Shown here one piece after another: positions 1 to 6,992 of a DNA stretch of 8,719 nt. The DNA is from Candidatus Accumulibacter vicinus (GTDB lineage Bacteria > Pseudomonadota > Gammaproteobacteria > Burkholderiales > Rhodocyclaceae), in the NCBI GenBank assembly GCA_002425405.1, contig DIME01000023.1:1-8719 (forward strand), written 5' to 3'. The stretch's first letter is position 1; each line of letters begins with the position of its first letter. The notes beneath the pieces are model-generated. The model searched no databases. It was not told where the DNA came from and was given only the letters and a program-made list of their open reading frames with translations. The position numbers and the translations under genes are program-made.

Positions 1-12
1 GCGACCCTGTTT

Positions 13-29
13 AGCCGCTTTGAGCGGCT
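13..29. other. Short perfect inverted repeat (hairpin)
   Basis: A 6-bp stem (AGCCGC / GCGGCT) closes a 5-base loop (TTTGA). No T-tract follows on either strand, so it is not a clear terminator by itself. It lies just beyond the GC-rich hairpin that ends the minus-strand unit and could be a second, weaker 3'-end structure or the edge of a neighbouring element to the left. Only the pairing is seen; the role is unknown. Confidence 0.4.
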
Positions 30-42
30 CACATGATGAAAG

Positions 43-61
43 CCCCCGGCTTTTCCGGGGG
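43..61 (-). terminator. Probable intrinsic terminator of the minus-strand unit
   Basis: A perfect 7-bp GC-only stem (CCCCCGG / CCGGGGG) closes a 5-base loop. Read on the minus strand it begins four bases after the TAA stop of the BrxF-like gene and is followed by CTTTCAT, a short and imperfect T-run. Position and stem strength fit a Rho-independent terminator for the WYL-BrxF unit. The weak T-run is the reason for moderate confidence. Confidence 0.6.
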
Positions 62-65
62 ATGG

Positions 66-386
66 TTACCTCAGATCGAGCGGATTGATCTGCAAACCAC
101 GCTCAAACAACAACTCCAGATTGTCGAGCAGCAGTAAGTCATCTTTCCGTTCCTTGTCGGCGATGTCCCTCAGCAACTGGCCCACCGAGAACCCGCGTCC
201 GGCATGCGGGGTCGCCGACAAGCGACGCCCCAACTCCAGATTCACGTTCAAGGGCTGCACGCCCAGTTTTGCGCCCAGTTCCTGCAGCAGTTTGGTTTTA
301 CCGCTTCCACGCGGGCCAGCCAAGACGATCAATTTGTTATTCAGTTCGCCGAGTTGGTCTATGTACCGTTCCAGTTTTGTCAGCAT
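66..386 (-). CDS. BrxF-like small P-loop ATPase, C-terminally shortened
   Basis: A 106-residue protein with a Walker A motif GPRGSGKT (residues 24-31) and a hydrophobic Walker B-like strand DDLLLLDN with Asp88. The stretch around residues 45-55 (LNVNLELGRRL) and the sequence ELLF after Walker B match my recollection of BrxF, the small ATP-binding protein of type III BREX phage-defence systems. BrxF proteins are usually about 150 residues. This one stops about 18 residues after the Walker B Asp, so the C-terminal part, expected to hold sensor elements, is missing. The ATG lies nine bases after the upstream regulator's stop, with no strong ribosome binding site, so translation is probably coupled to that gene. 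A terminator-like hairpin follows the stop at once, so no BREX partner (brxC, pglX, pglZ) follows within the unit. It may be a remnant of a BREX-III operon or a small ATPase re-used with the regulator. The P-loop is clear; the BrxF identity is by memory of the family. Confidence 0.7.
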   Translation of the reverse strand: MLTKLERYIDQLGELNNKLIVLAGPRGSGKTKLLQELGAKLGVQPLNVNLELGRRLSATPHAGRGFSVGQLLRDIADKERKDDLLLLDNLELLFERGLQINPLDLR

Positions 387-395
387 GGCGCACGC

Positions 396-1310
396 TCAGT
401 CCGACTCGGCATCGCGCCGAAGGGGTTCGGGTGAGCGGTAGCCTGGTGCCAACAGGGCGTTTTTCACGCCATACAGTGCCAGATGATCTTTCAGCCACAA
501 GCGATATTCATGGCCGCGCAGGCTGTGATCCGGCGAACAGTCCACGCACCACTGGCGCAGGATGTAGCCGGCAGTGGCGGCACGTAGTTTCATGCGCAGG
601 ATCCCGCTATCCATGCTGTAGTCCATCTCCGTGATCTCGGGACGGGGCTGGTCGGGGTGCGGCACCAATTCCAGCTCAACGATACGGGTCCACTGAATAT
701 CCTGGTCGCTTCGCTCATGCGGCTGCACCGGCGCACCTTTCATCACAACCGGATTTTTGATCCGGGTAATGACGAAATCACGGAATTCCTGGCTCTTCCG
801 GTCAAAAGCGCGGACGTGCCACCGCGAACCGTTATCGAGCAGGGCAAAGGGAACAATCTCCCGGTCTGTACGCCCACTGGTGATTGAGTGATATTCGATC
901 GCCAGCGGACACTCCTGATGGATTGCCCTGGTTACGGACGCGAGCACATCCAGATCCGGCTGAGTCAGCCGTGACGGTGCATCACTGGTTATCCATACCT
1001 TGAGCCGTACTGGCTCGCCATCGCCGAAACCCTGCGTTAGCCAAGAAAGCACGCGTTCAGGAGGGGAATCGAAGACCGGTCGAAAAGCCGGCCCGAGGAC
1101 GTATGACTTGCCCTTCGAGTCGTAATCGATGTTGCCGGGCGCCAGCTCCTTGTAGAGAGCAAGGTCCCTCGTCGCTGCGGCAGATTGGATGCCAAAGCGC
1201 GTAACCAGGTCCTGGCGACGGATCTCCCCGATGAAGCGCACACGCAACTCCACGAAGGCGAGCCGGTCGCGCTGGGGCTGAGTTAGATCAGTGAGTAGTT
1301 CGTTCGACAT
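396..1310 (-). CDS. WYL-domain winged-helix transcriptional regulator, BrxR-like
   Basis: A 304-residue protein with the three-part build of BrxR-type regulators: an N-terminal winged helix-turn-helix (about residues 12-75, including RRQDLVTRFGIQSAAATRDL), a central WYL domain (about 135-190) and a C-terminal WCX-type domain (about 205-290). In the WYL core the signature reads WHVRAFD (164-170), followed by arginines at 177 and 183. This region binds ligands, possibly nucleotides or nucleic acid, in the family. BrxR proteins are repressors at BREX and other defence loci and usually bind DNA near their own promoter. Here the gene is divergent from a Wadjet operon and shares a short promoter region with it, so control of both units is likely (inference). 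The ATG at 1310 has only a poor Shine-Dalgarno (AGTAGG touching the start), and no better in-frame start is seen. The BrxF-like gene follows in the same transcript. Confidence 0.88.
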   Translation of the reverse strand: MSNELLTDLTQPQRDRLAFVELRVRFIGEIRRQDLVTRFGIQSAAATRDLALYKELAPGNIDYDSKGKSYVLGPAFRPVFDSPPERVLSWLTQGFGDGEPVRLKVWITSDAPSRLTQPDLDVLASVTRAIHQECPLAIEYHSITSGRTDREIVPFALLDNGSRWHVRAFDRKSQEFRDFVITRIKNPVVMKGAPVQPHERSDQDIQWTRIVELELVPHPDQPRPEITEMDYSMDSGILRMKLRAATAGYILRQWCVDCSPDHSLRGHEYRLWLKDHLALYGVKNALLAPGYRSPEPLRRDAESD

Positions 1311-1351
1311 CCTACTTGCTCATGTGGGTTAGCGAAGGCGTGTGCGAGTTA

Positions 1352-1381
1352 TTGCGGAAAGTATATGGGATGCTCTACAAT
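1352..1381 (+). promoter_or_regulatory. Candidate sigma-70 promoter of the jet operon
   Basis: The -35 is TTGCGG (1352-1357) and the -10 is TACAAT (1376-1381), with an 18-base spacer. The -10 matches the consensus at five of six positions and the -35 at three of six. Transcription would start near 1388, giving a leader of about 80 bases before the jetA start. The element overlaps the opposing regulator promoter, so polymerase could occupy only one of them at a time. Confidence 0.45.
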
Positions 1382-1388
1382 CTGTCTA
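1360..1388 (-). promoter_or_regulatory. Candidate sigma-70 promoter of the WYL regulator unit
   Basis: Read on the minus strand, TAGACA (1383-1388) and TATACT (1360-1365) are separated by exactly 17 bases. Each matches the sigma-70 consensus at five of six positions, making this the best promoter-like pair found in the gap. Transcription would start near 1353, about 43 bases before the ATG of the regulator gene. Confidence 0.55.
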
Positions 1389-1452
1389 TCGGATGTTATT
1401 GCGTCGCCAGTACGCTGCATTGTGATTACCATATGACAGGCGATGCCCGCAC

Positions 1453-1459
1453 TTTGGAG
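1453..1459 (+). promoter_or_regulatory. Ribosome binding site favouring the GTG start of jetA
   Basis: TTTGGAG lies seven bases before the GTG at 1467. For the in-frame ATG at 1461 the same GGAG would be only one base away, too close. The ATG at 1443 has no purine-rich site at suitable spacing. Confidence 0.55.
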
Positions 1460-1466
1460 CATGGGA

Positions 1467-2927
1467 GTGAAAGCAGACAAAGCCATCGCGACCTACCGGC
1501 GCATGCGGGCGCAGCCGCTGTGGCGTCTGCTTGCCTCGACGACCGGGCCTACCGTCATTGGCCTGCTTCAATCTCATCTGTATGAGAGCGAGCGAAGCCT
1601 CCCTGCCTCCATTTTTCACGAACGCATCGCAAGGGATCTGGAAGAACTGCGCGCCCAAGGCGAAGACTTTCCCCAAACGGCACAGGCGTATGTCGCTAGC
1701 TGGCTCGCCGAAGGGTTTCTGGAGCGACGCTTCCCGGCTGGGGCTTCAGAAGAAGAATATGAACTCTCCACGGCGGCTGTCGAAGCCATTCGGTTCGTAT
1801 CTGGACTGGCACAGCCGCACTCCGCCGCGACCGAAAGCCGCCTGACGCTCGTCATTGAGGCATTGGCCCGACTTGCCGAGGACACCGACACTGACAAATT
1901 CCGCCGCATCGACCGGCTCATGGCCGAGCAAGTCCGCATCGATAAGGAGATTGATGCCATCCAGAAGGGGCAGATGCGCGTGCTGCCCCAAACAACGGCG
2001 CTCGAGCGCACGCGGGAGATCATCACGCTGGCCGACGATCTGGCCGGTGATTTCCGCCGTGTCCGCGATCAGTTCGACCAGCTCAATCGAGATCTCCGTG
2101 AACGCATCATGGACAACGATGGCAATCGTGGAGATGTCCTGGATTCGCTGTTCGCCGGAATCGACCTGATTTCAGAGAGCGACGCAGGAAGGACTTTCTC
2201 CGCTTTCTGGCGTTTGCTCACGGACCCAGAACAGGCGGCCACGCTTGATCAGGCGCTTGATAGCGTCATGTCGCGGGAGTTCGTGGGGCAACTCGAAGCC
2301 AAGGAGCGACGGTTCCTTCTGCGGCTAACGCGCACCCTTCTTGAGCAGGGCGGCATGGTTCACGAGGTGCTCCAGACATTTGCGCGCAGCCTGAAGCACT
2401 TCGTCCAGAGTCGTGAATACCTCGAGCAGCGCCGACTCAATCACCTGCTGAAAGACGCCCAGCGCGCAGCACTGGCCCTGAAGAACGAGGTCAGGGCCAC
2501 AGAAACCCTCCAATACACGCTTGAGCTCACGAGTAGTCGTTTGCGCTCCTTGTCCCAATGGGTGCTGCACGACCCATCCCTACAAGCATTGCCCGGGCAG
2601 ATGGCAGAAGGGGATGCGCCGCCAATCGACCTGGAGTCTGTGAGCGAACTGGTCGCACAGTCCGAGATCGACTTCCGAACACTGAAGGCCAACGTGCTGG
2701 CTGTCCTGGAGCAACGCTCCCAGGCATCCATTGCCGACGTGCTGGAGCAGTTCCCCGCTGCACAGGGGCTGGGCAGCGTCGTCGGCCTGCTTGCGTTGGG
2801 CAGTCGGCATGGGTTCAAAGCCGACCACAGTGAAACCGTAGGCTGGGTTGGAGGCGACGAGAAGCGTCGTTGCGCCCGAATTCCAAAGATCTTCTTTTTG
2901 AGGGAGCGGGCCAATGAACTGGTCTGA
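1467..2927 (+). CDS. jetA: JetA, kleisin-like subunit of type I Wadjet (DUF3375)
   Basis: JetA is the kleisin-like subunit, comparable to MukF/MksF, that bridges the SMC-like JetC heads and holds JetB. With the GTG start it has 486 residues, the normal size for DUF3375 proteins. The N-terminal region carries the family's conserved block: WRLLAS, then LLQSHLYESERSLP, then ARDLEELRAQGEDFPQ and FLERRFPAGASEEEYELS (about residues 20-100), fitting a winged-helix N-domain. The middle (about 140-370) is long and helical with many charged residues. The last 90 residues look like the C-terminal winged helix expected to bind a JetC head. The GTG at 1467 was preferred for its ribosome binding site, and the conserved sequence begins only after it; ATGs at 1443 and 1461 are in-frame alternatives. 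The end overlaps jetB by 14 bases. The gene is first in the operon and intact. Confidence 0.93.
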   Translation: MKADKAIATYRRMRAQPLWRLLASTTGPTVIGLLQSHLYESERSLPASIFHERIARDLEELRAQGEDFPQTAQAYVASWLAEGFLERRFPAGASEEEYELSTAAVEAIRFVSGLAQPHSAATESRLTLVIEALARLAEDTDTDKFRRIDRLMAEQVRIDKEIDAIQKGQMRVLPQTTALERTREIITLADDLAGDFRRVRDQFDQLNRDLRERIMDNDGNRGDVLDSLFAGIDLISESDAGRTFSAFWRLLTDPEQAATLDQALDSVMSREFVGQLEAKERRFLLRLTRTLLEQGGMVHEVLQTFARSLKHFVQSREYLEQRRLNHLLKDAQRAALALKNEVRATETLQYTLELTSSRLRSLSQWVLHDPSLQALPGQMAEGDAPPIDLESVSELVAQSEIDFRTLKANVLAVLEQRSQASIADVLEQFPAAQGLGSVVGLLALGSRHGFKADHSETVGWVGGDEKRRCARIPKIFFLRERANELV

Positions 2928-3621
2928 GAACGACGAATCGGCAATACCAGCCGAAGCACAAGCGCCAGATGCTGCTCAGGCACCGGCGAACACCCTTTTC
3001 ATGGGCGACAGCGGCGAGTTGGCACTGGATACCCGGCGCGCACTAGTACAACTGCTGGCAGGGCCATCGCTCGACGGACGTCGGCATCCAAAACTGTGGC
3101 CGATCTTGGCGCGAGACGAAGCAGTGATCCGTCGGCGTCTTGCCGAACTGTTTCTCGAACTGGTCATCGATCGGGATGTACAAGTGGCCTTCACGCGCCA
3201 GGCAGATACCGGCGACCTCGAAGTGCCCCTCCTGCTGCGTCGCGCCCAACTGACGTTCATTGACTCCATTCTGCTGCTCCACCTTCGCCAACGATTGACA
3301 CAAGCGGACTCGCAGGGCGACCGTGCCGTGGTGTCTACAGACGAGATCACAGAGTTTCTCTCCCTCTATGAGCGCGCCGCCAACACCGACCGTGCAGGAT
3401 TCGTGAAACGGGTTCATGCCTCCATCGAGAAGATCAAGAAGCACAGCATCCTGCAGAAAATTCGCTCGAGCGAGGATCGCTTCGAGATTTCGCCGACGCT
3501 GAAGCTCCTCTTCTCGGCAGAGGAAATACAAGCGCTGACTCACCTGTATCAGCGCATGGCGGCCGGAGAGACGCCAGCGCAACTGGTTCAGACTGATGCC
3601 GATGAGGATGCCGACCAATGA
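2914..3621 (+). CDS. jetB: JetB, KITE/MukE-like subunit of type I Wadjet (DUF4194)
   Basis: JetB is the KITE-like (tandem winged-helix) subunit, comparable to MukE/MksE. It binds the JetA kleisin and supports DNA handling by the SMC complex. The 235-residue length is normal. A low-complexity Ala/Pro/Glu-rich tail (about residues 7-26) precedes the conserved core, which includes DTRRALVQLLAGPSLDGRRH, LFLELVIDRD, AFTRQADTGDLEVPLLLRR, ERAANTDRAGFVKRVHASIE and SEDRFEISPTLKLLFSAEEI. The end is very acidic. The ATG overlaps the jetA end by 14 bases, with GAGGGAG placed seven bases upstream inside jetA. The stop overlaps the jetC ATG in an ATGA arrangement, so translation of all three is probably coupled. 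Confidence 0.93.
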   Translation: MNWSENDESAIPAEAQAPDAAQAPANTLFMGDSGELALDTRRALVQLLAGPSLDGRRHPKLWPILARDEAVIRRRLAELFLELVIDRDVQVAFTRQADTGDLEVPLLLRRAQLTFIDSILLLHLRQRLTQADSQGDRAVVSTDEITEFLSLYERAANTDRAGFVKRVHASIEKIKKHSILQKIRSSEDRFEISPTLKLLFSAEEIQALTHLYQRMAAGETPAQLVQTDADEDADQ

Positions 3622-6600
3622 TCTCGGAACCCAAAACCGCCTCTTTGTTTGCCCGCGAGCAGTTCCGGATGACCCGCCTGCAGGTTTACAACTGGGGCAC
3701 TTTCTCCGGCCTGCACGACGTACCGATCAGCGAGCGAGGCTTTCTGTTTGTCGGACGATCCGGCGCTGGAAAGTCGACGCTTCTCGATGCATTTTCGGCG
3801 TTGCTGACGCCACCTCGCTGGATCGATTTCAACGCTGCTGCGCGCGAGGCAGACCGCAGCGGTCGTGACCGGAACCTCGTGACCTACATACGGGGCGCCT
3901 GGGCCGAACAAAAGGATGGGGAGTCGGGAGAGATCGCTACACGCTACCTGCGCTCCGGGACAACGTGGTCAGCCTTGGCACTGAGCTACCAGAACGCCTT
4001 GGGCCAGTCTGTGGTGTTGGTTCAGGTGTTCTGGCTGCGGGGCAATGCGAACGGCAGCACCGACGTCAAACGCCACTACCTTGTCATGGAGCGGGCCTTT
4101 GACCTGCGCGAGCTGGAGGACTTCGGCCAATCCAACTTCGACATCCGAAAGCTCAAGCAGTCCTTCCCGGAGGCATTCGCCCGCGACGAATTTCGCCCCT
4201 ATTGCGAACGGTTCTGTCGTCTGCTTGGCATCGAGAGCGAAATGGCGCTGCGTTTGTTGCACAAAACCCAGTCGGCCAAGAACCTCGGCGACCTCAATAC
4301 CTTCCTGCGCGACTTCATGCTCGACAAGCCCGAGACCTTCGAGGTGGCGGATCGCTTGGTCAGCGAATTCGGCGAACTTAATGCTGCCCACCAGTCGGTC
4401 GTCACGGCCCGTGAGCAGGTTCAAACGCTCGCGCCAGCGCGGGACCAGCATCTGCGCAGGGACTCGTTGATGCTGCAACGCAATGGGCTGGACGAGCTTC
4501 GGCTTGGCGTTGATGGCTATCGGGAAACCCGTCGCATTGAGCTCCTCAAGGAGCACGTGGCATCCCTAGAGGTGCAAGCCAACGGCTCAGAGGGTGAAGT
4601 GGGGCGGCGTCAAAGCACCCTGGATAACCACGCCGCAATCTTGCGCGATCTGGAGCGACAGCACCGTGAGGCAGGTGGTGATCAGATCGAACAATGGGAG
4701 GCCGAGAAATCGGGGCTGGAGGGCCAGCGCACAGATCGTCTGCGCAAACGCGGTCAGGCCGAAGAGGCATCCAAGAAGCTGGGGTGGAGCCTCCCGGATT
4801 CGCCTCAAGCCTTCGCGGAACTGTTGGGCAACGCGCGGCAGGAAGTCGAAAACTGGGAGCAGCGCAGCAACGCGAACCGCGAAGAACAGTTCCGCCTGGC
4901 CGGTGAAAAAAGGGACGCTGAGGCAGCATTTTCGCAAGCACTGAAAGAGGTGCAGGCACTCCAGCGCCAGCCATCGAACATTCCAGCCGACATGCTGGAA
5001 ATGCGCCGAAACATTGCCGCTGCCGTCGGGATCTCGGAGTCCGCGCTGCCATTCGTTGGCGAACTCATCGAGGTGAAGCCCGACGAGGCCGAATGGCAGG
5101 GGGCCATAGAGCGCGTACTGCACGGATTTGCGCTCTCACTCCTGGTAGACGAACGCCAGTATTCGGCATTGGCCAATCACATCAACACCACCCACCTTGG
5201 GCAGCGCTTGGTCTATTACCGGACTGGCCGCCCGGAGACGTGGCAGGCCAAGCCTATCGGTGCTAACTCGCTCGTCCTTAAGCTGAAAGTCAAAGATGGG
5301 ACCTACGCTGATTGGCTCCAGGCCGAGCTACGGCAACGGTTCGATTACGCGTGCGTCGACTCTATTCAGTCCTTCAGGAGCGCAGATCGCGCCATCACCC
5401 GCGAGGGCCAGGTCAAGCACAGCAAAACCCGGCACGAGAAAGACGACCGTAGAAGTGTCGGTGACCGACGAAACTGGGTGCTCGGATTCGATAACCGCGA
5501 GAAGCTCGGGCTCTTTCAGGCTCAGGCGCAGGAGCAGGCTGACGCGATTGCGCGCCTCGGCGGGGAGATCGACAAACTCTCCGACCAAGACAAAAATCGT
5601 GCGACCCGAGCGATGCAGTGCCAGACTCTGGTGAATCTCCAGTGGCAGGAAATAGATGTGTTCCCATTGCTGGATCGCATCTCCACCATTGAGCGGCAAA
5701 TCCGCGAAGCGCGCGAGGGGAACGCCACCCTGCTGCAAATCAGCGAGCAGATCGAGAAGCAAAAGAAGTTCGTCGAGGATGCTGATAAGGAGCTTCGCCA
5801 GGCAACGCGTGCGCACGACTCGATTGTTGACCAGATCAAGACCAGCACCCAGAAACTGGAATCGCTCCTGCAGGACGCGTCTATCGTTCCATTGACACCC
5901 CATCAGGTTTCGGGTCTCGACGAGCGCTTCGCCAAGCAGTCAGATGCAGTGCGGCTCGACAACCTCGACAAGGTGACAACTTCTGTAGAACGCACACTCA
6001 ATGCGGAAATCGAAGAGGTCAATCGTGGGATTGGCGTCTGTGAGAAGGAAATAGAAGCACGCTTTGCCGATTTCAAACGGCAATGGCCGATGGACGCGGG
6101 TGACATGGACACGAGTCTTGCCAGCGCGCCAGACTTCTTCGCCAAACTGGTTCGACTGGAGACGGATGGTCTGCCCGCCTATGAGCAGCGATTCTTTGAA
6201 TTGCTGCAGAACCAAAGTCACCAGAATCTGGCGGCGCTTTCCACCTACCTGAACGATGCGCGTAAGGCGATTCTGGAACGGATGGATCTGGTCAACGACA
6301 GTCTTGGCCAGGTGCCCTTCAACCAGAGCGCCAATCAACGCACCTATCTTCACATCGACGCCAGTGACCGGCAGCTTGTCGACGTCAAGGAGTTCAAGCA
6401 GGAGATCCAGCAGACGCTGAGCCATGCATGGACAGAGGATCGCGAGTTTGCCGAGGCACGGTTCCTGGCCCTGCGCCGACTTGTTGATCGACTCGCCAGT
6501 CAGGACCCCGAGCAAAAGCGCTGGCGTGAGACTGTGCTCGATGTTCGACAGCATGTTGAGTTCATCGGACGGGAAATCGATGAAAGCGGCGTCGAGGTCG

Positions 6601-6992
6601 AGATCTACCGCAGCGGAGCAGGCAAGTCCGGCGGCCAACGGCAGAAGCTGGCCACCACGTGCTTGGCCGCAGCCCTGCGATACCAACTGGGCGGGAACGA
6701 CCACGGCGTGCCGATGTATGCGCCCGTCGTGCTGGATGAAGCCTTCGACAAAGCGGATAACGAGTTCACCGCTTTGGCGATGAACATCTTTACAAATTTC
6801 GGATTCCAGATGGTGGTCGCTACGCCGCTGAAGTCCGTCATGACCCTCGAACCATTCATCGGTGGCGCCTGCTTCGTGGATATCAGCGATCGGCGCGTGT
6901 CAGGCGTCCTGCTGATCGAGTACGACGGCGATCGTCAGCGGTTGAAGCTGCCAGAGCACGCACGAGAGGAGGCTAGCGTTGAAGCTTCCTGA
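3618..6992 (+). CDS. jetC: JetC, SMC/MukB-like ATPase of type I Wadjet
   Basis: JetC is the SMC-like motor. In known Wadjet complexes its ATP cycle drives DNA loop extrusion that leads JetD to cleave circular DNA. The 1124-residue protein has the full SMC layout. The N-terminal head carries Walker A GRSGAGKST (residues 46-54). A first coiled coil runs from about 250 to 455, rich in Glu, Gln, Arg and Leu. A hinge-like globular part follows (about 460-625), then a second coiled coil (about 630-790 with further helices beyond). The C-terminal head has the signature SGGQRQKLAT (1004-1013) and Walker B VVLDEAF with Asp1040 and catalytic Glu1041, followed by a D-loop-like DKAD. All residues needed for ATP hydrolysis are present, with no frameshift. 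The ATG sits in a 4-base overlap with jetB, and the 3' end overlaps jetD by 14 bases. SbcC/RecN-like labels are often given to such proteins, but context settles JetC. Confidence 0.95.
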   Translation: MISEPKTASLFAREQFRMTRLQVYNWGTFSGLHDVPISERGFLFVGRSGAGKSTLLDAFSALLTPPRWIDFNAAAREADRSGRDRNLVTYIRGAWAEQKDGESGEIATRYLRSGTTWSALALSYQNALGQSVVLVQVFWLRGNANGSTDVKRHYLVMERAFDLRELEDFGQSNFDIRKLKQSFPEAFARDEFRPYCERFCRLLGIESEMALRLLHKTQSAKNLGDLNTFLRDFMLDKPETFEVADRLVSEFGELNAAHQSVVTAREQVQTLAPARDQHLRRDSLMLQRNGLDELRLGVDGYRETRRIELLKEHVASLEVQANGSEGEVGRRQSTLDNHAAILRDLERQHREAGGDQIEQWEAEKSGLEGQRTDRLRKRGQAEEASKKLGWSLPDSPQAFAELLGNARQEVENWEQRSNANREEQFRLAGEKRDAEAAFSQALKEVQALQRQPSNIPADMLEMRRNIAAAVGISESALPFVGELIEVKPDEAEWQGAIERVLHGFALSLLVDERQYSALANHINTTHLGQRLVYYRTGRPETWQAKPIGANSLVLKLKVKDGTYADWLQAELRQRFDYACVDSIQSFRSADRAITREGQVKHSKTRHEKDDRRSVGDRRNWVLGFDNREKLGLFQAQAQEQADAIARLGGEIDKLSDQDKNRATRAMQCQTLVNLQWQEIDVFPLLDRISTIERQIREAREGNATLLQISEQIEKQKKFVEDADKELRQATRAHDSIVDQIKTSTQKLESLLQDASIVPLTPHQVSGLDERFAKQSDAVRLDNLDKVTTSVERTLNAEIEEVNRGIGVCEKEIEARFADFKRQWPMDAGDMDTSLASAPDFFAKLVRLETDGLPAYEQRFFELLQNQSHQNLAALSTYLNDARKAILERMDLVNDSLGQVPFNQSANQRTYLHIDASDRQLVDVKEFKQEIQQTLSHAWTEDREFAEARFLALRRLVDRLASQDPEQKRWRETVLDVRQHVEFIGREIDESGVEVEIYRSGAGKSGGQRQKLATTCLAAALRYQLGGNDHGVPMYAPVVLDEAFDKADNEFTALAMNIFTNFGFQMVVATPLKSVMTLEPFIGGACFVDISDRRVSGVLLIEYDGDRQRLKLPEHAREEASVEAS
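6965..6972 (+). promoter_or_regulatory. Ribosome binding site supporting the TTG start of jetD
   Basis: AGAGGAGG lies inside the jetC coding sequence, six bases before a TTG at 6979. It is a near-perfect Shine-Dalgarno and is the main argument for the rare TTG start. Confidence 0.75.

Larger units (their letters stand above)
1348..1403. repeat. Pair of 9-base direct repeats flanking the divergent promoters
   Basis: GTTATTGCG occurs perfectly at 1348-1356 and 1395-1403, with starts 47 bases apart. The left copy overlaps the proposed -35 of the jet promoter and the likely start point of the regulator transcript. The right copy lies just downstream of the expected jet start point and upstream of the regulator's -35. 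This placement suits operator half-sites for the WYL regulator. The repeats are seen; the binding role is inference. Confidence 0.4.

Noticed and set aside
1316..1585. Open frame of 89 codons across the promoter gap on the plus strand
   Set aside because: It overlaps the promoter region and the start of jetA in another frame, has no ribosome binding site and no recognisable protein features.
3969..4556. 195-codon open frame on the minus strand inside jetC
   Set aside because: It is antisense to the N-terminal head and first coiled coil of JetC, with no motif or plausible start signal.
6612..6638. SGAGKSGGQ in JetC resembles a second Walker A motif
   Set aside because: It is the start of the ABC/SMC signature SGGQ in the C-terminal head. 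The preceding GAGK is not set in a P-loop beta-strand context and lacks the following Ser/Thr-rich helix start.
5940..6704. 254-codon open frame on the minus strand inside jetC
   Set aside because: It lies fully antisense to the conserved C-terminal half of JetC. Its Leu/Val/Gln-rich translation is what the complement of a GC-rich coding frame produces, and no domain is recognisable.
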